In this document: positions 31,048 through 38,806 of the stretch, piece by piece | Layout of the letters: each line of letters opens with the position of its first letter | Numbering within the stretch: position 1 is the stretch's first letter | Source: Galbibacter kalidii | Lineage (GTDB): Bacteria; Bacteroidota; Bacteroidia; Flavobacteriales; Flavobacteriaceae | Direction of reading: 5' to 3' | Assembly: GCF_026241135.1 (NCBI RefSeq) | Contig: NZ_JAPFGA010000007.1 | Coordinates: 1-64,000, forward strand | DNA length: 64,000 nucleotides | Translations under genes and position numbers: made by a program | Notes under the pieces: model-generated | What the model saw: the letters and a program-made list of their open reading frames with translations, nothing else | Databases searched by the model: none | Told to the model about the DNA's origin: nothing

Positions 31048-32160
31048 TTATCTGTATTTTCCTTCAACCCATTCCACAAATTCTTTAACTTTTCCCTCAC
31101 CATTAGCTTTGGTGTTTTGTTCTGCTGTTTGTCTGTCATATTTTGCTTTATGGATGATTATGGGGTGGTCAATGAAATTGAAATCTTGAACCAATCGTAC
31201 AGCTTCAATCAGTTTACGTGTAAAAAATTGGGTTATCTTATCTCCCTTTTCAAGGCATACTGCTTTATTTTTGTTGTATTCCTCATCTGTATAGTATAGG
31301 TCATCGTATTTTGTGTGTTTTTCCACGATTTCCCGGCCGTTTCGATCGTTTTTAGTGCAGAGTTCCACAAGATTATTTTGTAACCAAAAATCAAAATTCC
31401 ATTTTGCTTCCTGTTGAGTGTTGGCGCTTTCTTTTTTAGTATTGAAATGACCCCATGTGTTATACCCTAAGGTGGCAGTGGGCCATCGAGGGTCGTCATC
31501 TTGAATAAACAGCGAATATGCATAAATGTCCTTGCTTTCTTCTTTAGGTAGGTTTTCCTGCACTTCCATTAATACATCTGACATATGTCTGTACAATTCA
31601 AATTCATATTCTTTATGCGTGTCCAAAAACTCTTTTACCAGTTCCTTCCCATTAGCTTGGATATTGTAGGCTGTTACTCCCTCAAAAGTTTCAAATTGAT
31701 ACATGACCAGTGGTACATTCAACCGATATTGTTGATGGATTTTCTGAATTATTCGAATGAGCATTTGCATAAAACGAAGAGATATTTCCTCAGCTTTATT
31801 CCAGCAGGCTTCTTCATGTTCCCAAGCTTCTTCTTCGGTATAAAAAAGACCCATCTCTTTGATCCAGTTTGTAATTAATTCGCTGCCTATACTATCATCT
31901 ATTGTTCCTATCTTTACGACTCCCTCTTTCAACCAACCCGCTATTTCCCATTTGATATCCGGGTCATCAACCTCGCCTAAATGTTCTATGGTGTTGTATC
32001 CCAGTGTTAAGGAGGAGTTTATAGGATCGTTAAGAACATCATAAATTAAAAGGGAATAGGCATAGACTTCACCTTTTTCTGTTTTGGAAACTTCTTTGAT
32101 CCCTTTTGTTATTTCATCGAAGATGTGTTTCTCTAATATTGTTGCGTTTTTATCTTTCAT
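31048..32160 (-). CDS. DUF4303-type protein, internally duplicated (copy C)
   Basis: 370 residues from the ATG at 32160 (MKDKNATILEKHIFDE), chosen by alignment with copies A and B; the frame is open to 32196. Two DUF4303-like halves are seen, with SLTLGYNTIEHLGE, YYTDEEYNKNKAVCLEKG and NGEGKVKEFVEWVEG. It is separated from copies A and B by two other genes and bracketed by direct repeats at 30976 and 32203, suggesting it arrived or was copied as a unit. Confidence 0.75.
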   Translation of the reverse strand: MKDKNATILEKHIFDEITKGIKEVSKTEKGEVYAYSLLIYDVLNDPINSSLTLGYNTIEHLGEVDDPDIKWEIAGWLKEGVVKIGTIDDSIGSELITNWIKEMGLFYTEEEAWEHEEACWNKAEEISLRFMQMLIRIIQKIHQQYRLNVPLVMYQFETFEGVTAYNIQANGKELVKEFLDTHKEYEFELYRHMSDVLMEVQENLPKEESKDIYAYSLFIQDDDPRWPTATLGYNTWGHFNTKKESANTQQEAKWNFDFWLQNNLVELCTKNDRNGREIVEKHTKYDDLYYTDEEYNKNKAVCLEKGDKITQFFTRKLIEAVRLVQDFNFIDHPIIIHKAKYDRQTAEQNTKANGEGKVKEFVEWVEGKYR

Positions 32161-32202
32161 GAATCTTCCCATGATTTTAGATTGGTTCTTATTCATATTA
32201 AT

Positions 32203-32274
32203 TGAGGAATAATATTAAGTAAGTCCATAAAAGAAAGCGTACCACCCGAACGAGTGATACGCCTTTTCTATAAA
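32203..32274. repeat. Direct repeat copy 2 with hairpin
   Basis: Second copy of the 30976-31042 repeat, with core GTACCACCCGAACGAGTGAT. It sits between DUF4303 copy C and the methyltransferase gene, and probably terminates the methyltransferase transcript. Confidence 0.7.
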
Positions 32275-32342
32275 TCATATAAAATGATGAAACTTCTTGT
32301 CTTGTACTTTTGCCTTATCCCAATGAAATTAAACTCTTATTT

Positions 32343-33038
32343 TCAGTTCTTTGTACTTTTCGACAACGTCATCACCCAATATTTTCGCTCCATTTCTTCG
32401 CCTGATTTGCTCTTTATGATTTCAGTATACAGTTTTGTGCCTGTTAGCTTTAATTCACTTTTTTCTATCAATTTGCTAAATGTATTCTGATCGTATTTTG
32501 TAAAGCCGTAATCTGTAAAAGGCAATCGGTTCATTGTTTCTTTATCAACAAATGTTATACAAAGAATTCCATTAGGTTTTAAAACCCTTTTTAACTCGTT
32601 GAGGAGATCGTTGGGTTTTTCCCAAAAATAAAGGGTGTTTACGGTAAATATTTTATCAAATGAATGGTCTGAAAAAGGAATATTCGTCCCGTCGTATAGC
32701 TGGAAGGTAGATTTTTGGTTAAAATGATGTTCAATACTGAAGTTTTCAGCTTCTTGCTTCATCAATTCAGAAATATCCAATCCAAAATATTGTAAATCAC
32801 TCGCTTTGTTAAAAATTTCAGTCAAATGATTTGCATTGCCATGTCCAAGCTCCAAAATTTTGTCGTTATCCTCAAGCGATAAATGTTCCAGTGTTTTCCT
32901 AGTCATGGAAATATTAGATTCATTCATCATTTGTGCGATCTTTATCCCTTTGTCACCCTCGGGTTTTCCGAGTTGTGATGCCAGTTCTTTCAGTTCTTTT
33001 TCAGACATCTCTGTTATTTTATCCTTTTTGTTTTTCAT
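32343..33038 (-). CDS. Class I SAM-dependent methyltransferase
   Basis: 231 residues. SAM-binding motif I is seen as KILELGHGNANHL, followed by FGLDIS, the motif-II/III-like FDKIFTVNTLYFW, and LKPNGILCITFVD. It resembles small-molecule (ubiquinone/menaquinone- or arsenite-type) methyltransferases, but the substrate is unknown. Highly charged N-terminus (MKNKKDKITEMSEKELKEL). Single gene, ended by the 32203 hairpin. Confidence 0.85.
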   Translation of the reverse strand: MKNKKDKITEMSEKELKELASQLGKPEGDKGIKIAQMMNESNISMTRKTLEHLSLEDNDKILELGHGNANHLTEIFNKASDLQYFGLDISELMKQEAENFSIEHHFNQKSTFQLYDGTNIPFSDHSFDKIFTVNTLYFWEKPNDLLNELKRVLKPNGILCITFVDKETMNRLPFTDYGFTKYDQNTFSKLIEKSELKLTGTKLYTEIIKSKSGEEMERKYWVMTLSKSTKN

Positions 33039-33045
33039 TTTATGA

Positions 33046-33255
33046 TTATTGATAGATTCTTACATAATTGATTTCCATAGTTGACCCTGTGAATTCCGGA
33101 TCGATCTCACCACCTAATGCGGGGAAAACACGATGCAGTATTCTAAGTGTCTTCACCTTACCGATATTGATCTCAGAAGCATTTTTTTCAGAGGCTTGTA
33201 AAAATGTTCTTGGTAATATTTTCGGATTAGATCCAAATTTAATTTGTGTTTTTTC
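33046..33255 (-). pseudogene. Possible remnant of a GH16-like glycoside hydrolase C-terminus
   Basis: Reading the minus strand gives an open stretch ending ALGGEIDPEFTGSTMEINYVRIYQ-stop. The final STMEINYVRIYQ strongly resembles the closing strand (MEIDYVRVYQ) of family 16 laminarinase-like enzymes. The sequence before it does not continue into a GH16 catalytic domain and no start codon is evident, so it looks like a decayed fragment. Confidence 0.35.
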
Positions 33256-33315
33256 TCCTACGTATACTTAAGTTTTATGTCATTGATAGTTATGCAGGTT
33301 AGAGCGAGGGACTAT

Positions 33316-33623
33316 TTATGCAATAGCTACTTTCGGGGTAGGGCCATTTTCTTTTATTCTGATTCGCCATTTATTTTCAATGTCAAATATATTTGTCACT
33401 TTGGAGAAATATATTATATCAGGAACAAATTTGTTAGCACCTCTGCCTCTGCCTTTCATTTCCCTGGTTTTTAATCCTCGTAAATATGTTTAGCTTTTAC
33501 TTTAGTATTACCAGAGAATTGTTTCCAATCCTTTACTGTTATTTTTCCATCCTTGTGTTTTATAAATCGTGTTTCCGTTCCAGCAAAATCTCCCATTTTT
33601 GGAAAAGAAGACCAAAGCTTCAT
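33316..33623 (-). pseudogene. Two short open frames, possibly gene fragments
   Basis: Minus-strand frames at 33471-33623 (50 residues, MKLWSSFPKMGDFAGTETRF...) and 33316-33459 (47 residues, MKGRGRGANKFVPDIIYFSK...) have protein-like composition but no recognised family. They may be C-terminal scraps of degraded genes. The whole stretch 33046-33860 holds no intact gene that I can support. Confidence 0.25.
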
Positions 33624-33865
33624 CCTTAATTCAATACATTAAAAAGAAAGAAGATGAACTACCTAAAAAGTAAGAATAGTAACTTTAAAGAACTGAACTG
33701 GTGCTTTTCATAGGATGAGTTATTGGCGTGTCGTATTTTTAATAATGTGCTCAAATCAATCTTACTTGTTTTACTGAAACAGCTTGAATTTTTTAACAAA
33801 ATCTCCTTTTTACTTGTTGTCAATATTGAGGGCAATAATATTAAAATCACTTAATCTGTTTTATA

Positions 33866-34582
33866 TTAATCCACAAATAAAATTGGGATAGCTATATACG
33901 AAACTAAATTATTAAAAAAATGCATTAACATAGCTGGATAGAGACTTTCAAATTTTATGTACAGAAAGATTGGAATAAAGGCACCAAAAAATATATAGAT
34001 CAAAAACCCTGGACCTAAAAATAGATGTACACTGGCAAATACCAAAGCTGCTATAATAGCAGAGGTCTTTAGTTGAAACTTTGAACGCAGGGCATTTAGC
34101 AAATATCCTCTAAAAATTATCTCTTCTGTTATGGAAGCAAGAATTACTGGGCCGAGCAATATTAGAATAACATTTATTGTTGAATTAGGTTTGATAAAAT
34201 CAGGATTTTCTTCCCAAAACATGTCAAGCCCAAGATTTTCTACTATGAGCTGGATAACATAGAACAATAAAAACGCGACAATCCAACCCAATAGTGCAAA
34301 TAAGACTGACTTGAAGGTCAATTTACCTTTGATGCCAACATCGGACCATTTGAAACTGTTTTTGTGTAATAAAAGGCCAAGAAGAAGCACAGTAAAAACA
34401 GAACCGATTATAGTTAGACCAAAGGACACAACGGCACTTTCCAATCCTAGTTCAGTCAAAAACCTTTTGGGACTGCCCTTTGAAACCAATCCCAAAAGAG
34501 TAAAGACCACAATTGTAAATATGAAACTGAGCCAAGGTAAATACATCCATTTTAATGGTAATTTTTGATTTTTTAGGGTCAT
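33866..34582 (-). CDS. CPBP family intramembrane metalloprotease (copy 1)
   Basis: 238-residue multi-pass membrane protein (about seven or eight segments) of the CAAX protease / bacteriocin-processing (Abi, CPBP) family. Motifs: the EExxxR glutamates in ITEEIIFRGYLLNAL, the histidine in FASVHLFLGPGF, and the last HFFNNL. Bacterial members process peptides or confer self-immunity to bacteriocins; which applies here is unknown. Flanked by degraded DNA on both sides. A second, unrelated-looking CPBP gene sits at 45860. Confidence 0.85.
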   Translation of the reverse strand: MTLKNQKLPLKWMYLPWLSFIFTIVVFTLLGLVSKGSPKRFLTELGLESAVVSFGLTIIGSVFTVLLLGLLLHKNSFKWSDVGIKGKLTFKSVLFALLGWIVAFLLFYVIQLIVENLGLDMFWEENPDFIKPNSTINVILILLGPVILASITEEIIFRGYLLNALRSKFQLKTSAIIAALVFASVHLFLGPGFLIYIFFGAFIPIFLYIKFESLYPAMLMHFFNNLVSYIAIPILFVD

Positions 34583-34666
34583 AATATTATTTTTAGATTT
34601 ATGACATTGCTTTTAACTCATCAACTTTGTTGGTCACTACTTTTAAGCATTACCATAGTCTTTTAA

Positions 34667-35208
34667 TTAATTGTTTTTTTTGTCAAAAAACAATTTTATA
34701 GAGTCAAAATATAATTCTTTCGCTTCAAGATTTAAGTTGTGTGAAGCGTTTAGGATTATTTTTAGTTCTTTTTTATCTTCGGAGAGCCCTTTTAGACCAT
34801 TGTAAATCATATTTCCTTGTTCAATACCTATGGAATAATCATATTCCCCCTTGTATAACAAGAACCGGCTTATTAATTACCGCAATCTCATCAATTATAT
34901 TCAAATGGTTATATGAGGGGGTATTACGGAATACCCGGTTTACAAATTCATATTTTTCCATTACTCTATCAAACTCTGCTTTCGTATATAGTGCCCTTGC
35001 GTAATAAGCGGAATCCTTCCCCCAATTCTACTGTTACTTCTTTCGCCTTTGAATTGGCCCAATAAACATCGAAGCCCAACTCTTTGGAGAACTTGTGCTT
35101 GAGTAAATTCACACCATTAAAAAACTGATCAAAATCGCTTCCTCCTGAACAAGAGATTGCCAATATACTTAGAAAGCTGAATAGGGTGTGTATCATTATT
35201 GTTTTCAT
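34667..35208 (-). pseudogene. Broken alpha/beta-hydrolase lipoprotein gene
   Basis: The start MKTIMIHTLFSFLSILAISC is a lipoprotein signal. Joining three frames restores ...VTVELGEDSAYYARALYTKAEF... and ...INKPVLVIQGEYDYSIG..., typical of the C-terminal half of proline-iminopeptidase-like hydrolases. Two single-base insertions (one extra G each, near 35024 and 34852) break the frame. The N-terminal catalytic core (HGGPG, nucleophile serine) is absent, so an internal deletion is also likely. Not functional as written. Confidence 0.7.
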
Positions 35209-35333
35209 TTCATCTTGGGGAGGTGATTTATGTGTTTTATAGGTGTCGATAAACGAGGTTATATTTTGTATGTTAACGAAGATACACAAAAAATTAAAAG
35301 GTAAGTAGTAGAGGAGGGGGAGAGTTAAAAACG

Positions 35334-35786
35334 TTATTTTTTAATAGTAGAAAGATATACCCAAACGATAAACAAGAGCTGTAAGGGGATTCTAAACCAC
35401 AAATAGGACAACCCCGGACCATCATGCCCTCCAGTTTGATAATTCAGGTTTTCCATGGAAGCCTTTATGTTTGCCGGAAGCAAGAGAATAAAGAAGACGA
35501 TTAATGCCCATGCAGTTAGATGCCTGTAATTTGGGAGTAACAATCCAATGGCAAAAATCACCTCCAAAACCCCTGTTAGAACAACGATTTGTTGTTTTAA
35601 CGGCATAAAATCCGGGATCATAGCCGCCATTCCTTTAGTAAACATAAAATGTCCCATTGCCGTAAAGCACAGCATAACAGCCATGGCAATTCTGCCGGAT
35701 AAAGTAAAGTTGTAATTACTGCGGAATATTTTGATGGTGACAAGGGAGATTACAAATACGCTTAATAAGACAATGAGTGGTTTCAT
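35334..35786 (-). CDS. DoxX-like membrane protein
   Basis: 150 residues with four hydrophobic segments and the DoxX-type region AMAVMLCFTAMGHFMFTKGMA, then GVLEVIFAIGLLLP. DoxX-like proteins are small quinone- or redox-linked membrane proteins without firm function. The Crp/Fnr-type regulator just upstream on the same strand may control it; this pairing is common in Bacteroidetes. Confidence 0.8.
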   Translation of the reverse strand: MKPLIVLLSVFVISLVTIKIFRSNYNFTLSGRIAMAVMLCFTAMGHFMFTKGMAAMIPDFMPLKQQIVVLTGVLEVIFAIGLLLPNYRHLTAWALIVFFILLLPANIKASMENLNYQTGGHDGPGLSYLWFRIPLQLLFIVWVYLSTIKK

Positions 35787-35964
35787 ATGTATATAATTTG
35801 TAAATTTTTAATAATCAATAAATTAATTGACCTATGGAACTCACCATAGCAATCTTTACTCATGTGTGTTTGTATAAATAAATTTCTTATGGTTCGTTTT
35901 ATGTTTCTTTTTTGTTTTATGCAAAGTTGAACCTAAATTGACTATCAAACAATGAACCTGAGTT

Positions 35965-35998
35965 AAGAAACTCATTAAGTGAGATTTGATTCCGATAA
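35965..35998. repeat. Dispersed repeat with CTCATTAAGTGAG palindrome
   Basis: GAAACTCATTAAGTGAGATT followed by TGATTCCGATAATTATTG. Related copies occur at 61714-61740 and 63858-63883. It abuts the 3' end of the Crp/Fnr gene. Confidence 0.5.
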
Positions 35999-36577
35999 TT
36001 ATTGAACTTGCTTTACAATCCGTTTCCGAATTCTGCTTAAGGCTTGTGGTGTAATCCCGATATAGGAAGCGATATATTTTAACGGAATTTGCTGAATGAG
36101 CTCTGGCCTGTCTGTAAAAAGCTTGAGGTAACGTTCTTCAGGAGTGTCGTTTAACAAGGAGAGTTCTCTTGATGATTTTATGAGAAATAGATCTTCGCTT
36201 GCTTTTCTGCCGATTAGATTTCCAATATCACTTTCCGTATAAACCTGCTGAAGATTTTGGTAGGTGAGTTGCCATAATACCGAATTGGTAATGGTCTCCA
36301 CACAATAGGGAGAAGGTTTTTGGGTTAAAAATGAATCATAGGCACTGGCAAAAGCACCTTGGAAAACAAAGCCGAAAGTGATGTCGTTTTCCTCTTTTGG
36401 AATGTATAAGCGAACAATTCCTTTTTCAACAAAAGAGAGGTGGTTTTCAGTTTCACCAAGATCAAGGATTTTAGTTTTTTTAGGAATTTCTTTTCTTTTA
36501 AATCTTGAAGAAAAGAGTTTCCAATCCCGTTCAGAGATATCAAAATGTTCTTTATAATATTTCCGGATCTGTTCCAA
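35999..36577 (-). CDS. Crp/Fnr-family transcriptional regulator
   Basis: 192 residues. The N-terminal cyclic-nucleotide-binding-like beta-roll (LDLGETENHLSFVEKGIVRLYI, PSPYCVETIT) is followed by a short C-terminal winged-helix region IPLKYIASYIGITPQALSRIRKRI. No Fnr-type Cys cluster. Bacteroidetes have many such orphan regulators. The likely target is the adjacent DoxX-like gene; this is inferred from position only. Confidence 0.85.
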   Translation of the reverse strand: MEQIRKYYKEHFDISERDWKLFSSRFKRKEIPKKTKILDLGETENHLSFVEKGIVRLYIPKEENDITFGFVFQGAFASAYDSFLTQKPSPYCVETITNSVLWQLTYQNLQQVYTESDIGNLIGRKASEDLFLIKSSRELSLLNDTPEERYLKLFTDRPELIQQIPLKYIASYIGITPQALSRIRKRIVKQVQ

Positions 36578-36644
36578 GTTTTATTTCGTTCAGTTTTGGT
36601 ATGCCACTAATGGTTTAAAGATAGAAAATTCCGCCTTCATTTCA

Positions 36645-37091
36645 TCAAACGGTACGTTGGGGGTAGGCTTCCAATTCTTTTTTTAGTCCGTTTGCAGCTC
36701 TTTTCAATTCTGCATTGTTCATTTCACAATCTACAAAACATTCTTTTTCGTTCTCCACATCCTTTTGTTGTAATTCCAGATCAAATTTTAACCGGATGGT
36801 CTTAAGGTTGCCTTGATTTTTAATTAATTGAAACGCAATATTTGGCTCGAGAAAAGAGAGGTTTGTTTCTGTTGTTTGGTCGGCATAAAGGTCATTGAAC
36901 CAATCGATTATCCTTTCTACCTCCCAAGTGAATAGCGAAGGGTCGGTCGTTTCCCAGTTCCCACAATTGCTTTTAATCTTTAATTGGATGAGTAGCCAAT
37001 TGGCGTCATATTTACAATCAGTTATTTCAGGAAACTCATAATTGGTTATCCTCAGTTCCACACTTTGATCGTTAATTTCGTTGAATATCAT
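36645..37091 (-). CDS. WapI-like immunity protein
   Basis: 148 residues, cytosolic, acidic. The pattern YDANWLLIQLKIKSNCGNWETTDPSLFTWEVERIIDWFNDL matches the WapI-type immunity family (DANWL, GxW, then a PxLxTxEV-W helix), known from the antitoxin of the B. subtilis WapA contact toxin. No toxin gene is adjacent. It may be an orphan immunity gene protecting against competitors. Confidence 0.65.
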   Translation of the reverse strand: MIFNEINDQSVELRITNYEFPEITDCKYDANWLLIQLKIKSNCGNWETTDPSLFTWEVERIIDWFNDLYADQTTETNLSFLEPNIAFQLIKNQGNLKTIRLKFDLELQQKDVENEKECFVDCEMNNAELKRAANGLKKELEAYPQRTV

Positions 37092-37138
37092 TTTGTTTTC
37101 TCAGTTTGTAGACCTTGAATAAATCAAAAGGGCGCGGA

Positions 37139-37312
37139 TTAATAATATTTTCCTTCTTCACATTTGTTGGTGTTCCAATGTTTTGCGAGAAATTCCCTCA
37201 ACTTCTGATTCTCTTTAAGGTTGGCTTCCCCGCCATAAAGTGTGTCGCTTCCACAATTGAGTATAGTAGCGCCAATAGTAATTTTCCTCTCAGGTGTGCT
37301 AATGTTTTCCAT
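37139..37312 (-). CDS. Short hypothetical protein or fragment
   Basis: 57 residues from ATG 37312 (MENISTPERKITIGATILNCGSD...). The frame can extend to 37345, overlapping the 3' end of the VOC gene by 11 bases. No family recognised. Its position between two tightly spaced genes on the same strand argues for expression, but it could be a gene remnant. Confidence 0.4.
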   Translation of the reverse strand: MENISTPERKITIGATILNCGSDTLYGGEANLKENQKLREFLAKHWNTNKCEEGKYY

Positions 37313-37334
37313 GCTGATGTTATGGGCTGTTTTT

Positions 37335-37724
37335 TTACCCCTCATACTTGTGAAATTCAGTGATGGTTAAATAATAACCATCCGGATCCCTAAGTGAAAA
37401 TTCCTTTTTTGTTGAATTTGGATTTAAGTGAATATCTTCCTCAATAGCGCAACTCAGTTTTCCTGCATTTTCCCGTATTTTCTCCATGTTTTCAGTTCTG
37501 AAATAAAGGATGAGCCCGTTTCCGGGTGTAATGTTTGGATTTTTCATTGTAGGATGTTCGTGTTCTCCCCATTGGTGAAGGCAGAGTGAAATTTCATCAT
37601 TTTCCGAAACTAAAACAGCAAATTCCTTTCCACCATGAGTTCTTCTGAACCCAAAAACTTGTTGGTACCATTTAGAACTGACTTCAACATCTTTTACAGC
37701 TATTATCGGGTCAATTTTTGTCAT
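37335..37724 (-). CDS. VOC family (glyoxalase/bleomycin-resistance-like) protein
   Basis: 129 residues from ATG 37724 (MTKIDPIIAVKDVEVSSKWYQQ); an upstream in-frame extension reaches 37757. Single vicinal-oxygen-chelate domain with AVKDVEVSSKWYQQVFG, LHQWGEHEHP and the closing FSLRDPDGYYLTITEF. Such proteins are often resistance or small-molecule-binding proteins. Specific function unknown. Confidence 0.85.
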   Translation of the reverse strand: MTKIDPIIAVKDVEVSSKWYQQVFGFRRTHGGKEFAVLVSENDEISLCLHQWGEHEHPTMKNPNITPGNGLILYFRTENMEKIRENAGKLSCAIEEDIHLNPNSTKKEFSLRDPDGYYLTITEFHKYEG

Positions 37725-37787
37725 TGAAAGTTTGTTGCGGTAAAACATCCGGATCACCGAAGATAGTAAAAAGCTCTAAAATAGACA

Positions 37788-37947
37788 CTACCACTGAAGT
37801 CGCTGGTCTGGTAGTTGTGTTGTGATGCTTCCATTTTCTTTATTGTAAGCATTAGAAAGCGTCCCTTTCCTAATGAGTTCATTTCTAAGTTTTATATCTT
37901 CTTTTTTTTAAGTCTATGATTTTGTTGGCAATTTTTTCAAAGCTCAT
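37788..37947 (-). pseudogene. Frameshifted gene fragment (DUF6624-like start)
   Basis: MSFEKIANKIIDLKK starts at 37947. After an A8 tract the frame shifts, and removing one A gives KEDIKLRNELIRKGTLSNAYNKENGS before a stop. The pattern resembles the N-terminus of DUF6624-type proteins. Too short to be functional; probably a decayed cargo gene. Confidence 0.4.
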
Positions 37948-37982
37948 AATAATTAAATGTTCTAAACAGGTATAATGATTTA

Positions 37983-38519
37983 TTAATCACCATTTGTAAT
38001 TTGTGCAATTAAATCTACTTCTAACTTGGCATTGGATTCATACAATCTACTTACTTGCACCCAACTAGCTGCTGGAAAGTCGCCTTGATAAAATTCTTTT
38101 CTCACATCATTGTGTTTTTTCATTGTTTCTATGTCAGTAGTATAAAGTGTTTCTTTCACCACATTTTCCGAAGATGCTCCAAAGGCATTTAAACATTCCT
38201 CTAATGCTTTGTATACTTCCGCTATACCATTTGGACTTAAGTCGTTTGTAGGAACACCCGATATATAGATTGTACTTCCAACTTTTACGACTTGTGCATA
38301 ACCTGCATTTTCATTTTGTTTTTTTTCATTACCCCAATGCCATTTTTCCTTTACTATTGATGTTTTATTATATTCGGTTTTTACTTCTTGGTTTTTTAAG
38401 TCGGTATCGGTTTTGCAACCATTGTTGATAAATAGAATTACAAAAAAGCAAAAGAGTGCTACAATCTTATTCGAGTGAAAATTGTTGAAGTCAATATTTT
38501 TTCTTTTTGAGTTTTTCAT
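37983..38519 (-). CDS. RidA/YjgF-family lipoprotein
   Basis: 178 residues. An N-terminal lipoprotein signal (IVALFCFFVILFINNGC) precedes a RidA domain: AGYAQVVKVGSTIYISGVP, ECLNAFGASSENVVKETLYTTD and FPAASWVQVSRLYESNAKLEVDLIA. Cytosolic RidA deaminates reactive enamine/imine intermediates. Exported versions like this one are less understood; the conserved Arg near the end is replaced in context by VSRLY. Single gene with its own flanks. Confidence 0.8.
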   Translation of the reverse strand: MKNSKRKNIDFNNFHSNKIVALFCFFVILFINNGCKTDTDLKNQEVKTEYNKTSIVKEKWHWGNEKKQNENAGYAQVVKVGSTIYISGVPTNDLSPNGIAEVYKALEECLNAFGASSENVVKETLYTTDIETMKKHNDVRKEFYQGDFPAASWVQVSRLYESNAKLEVDLIAQITNGD

Positions 38520-38602
38520 TTTACTCTAAATTTGATGTTGTCTTAAATTGCCCCTAACGATTTTATTTATGGTCTCGTTGCAGGTTTCAATGTACAAATT
38601 TT

Positions 38603-38740
38603 TCAGATTAGGGGAGCGTTGGTTTGTAAAAAAGCTGTTCCAGCTGCAATGATTTTGCCATCATCTTCCAAATTTTTTCCTGGCTCTTGGATAAAGAAAT
38701 AGGCTGCTTTGATTTTCCGATTAGCGATTAGTTTATTTAA
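38603..38740 (-). pseudogene. Possible C-terminal gene fragment
   Basis: Minus-strand open stretch reading KIKAAYFFIQEPGKNLEDDG then KIIAAGTAFLQTNAPLI-stop, with protein-like character but no start or recognised family. It fills the gap between the RidA lipoprotein and the alpha/beta hydrolase. Confidence 0.25.
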
Positions 38741-38806
38741 TGTAATTACTTTTATATTGCCACTTTACTCCGAATTTGTTATAGGGTCCGATGTTGTGTG
38801 TAATCT

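Noticed and set aside
33659..33850. Minus-strand frame of 63 codons
   Set aside because: Ser/Leu/Lys-rich low-complexity translation with no domain; most likely chance.
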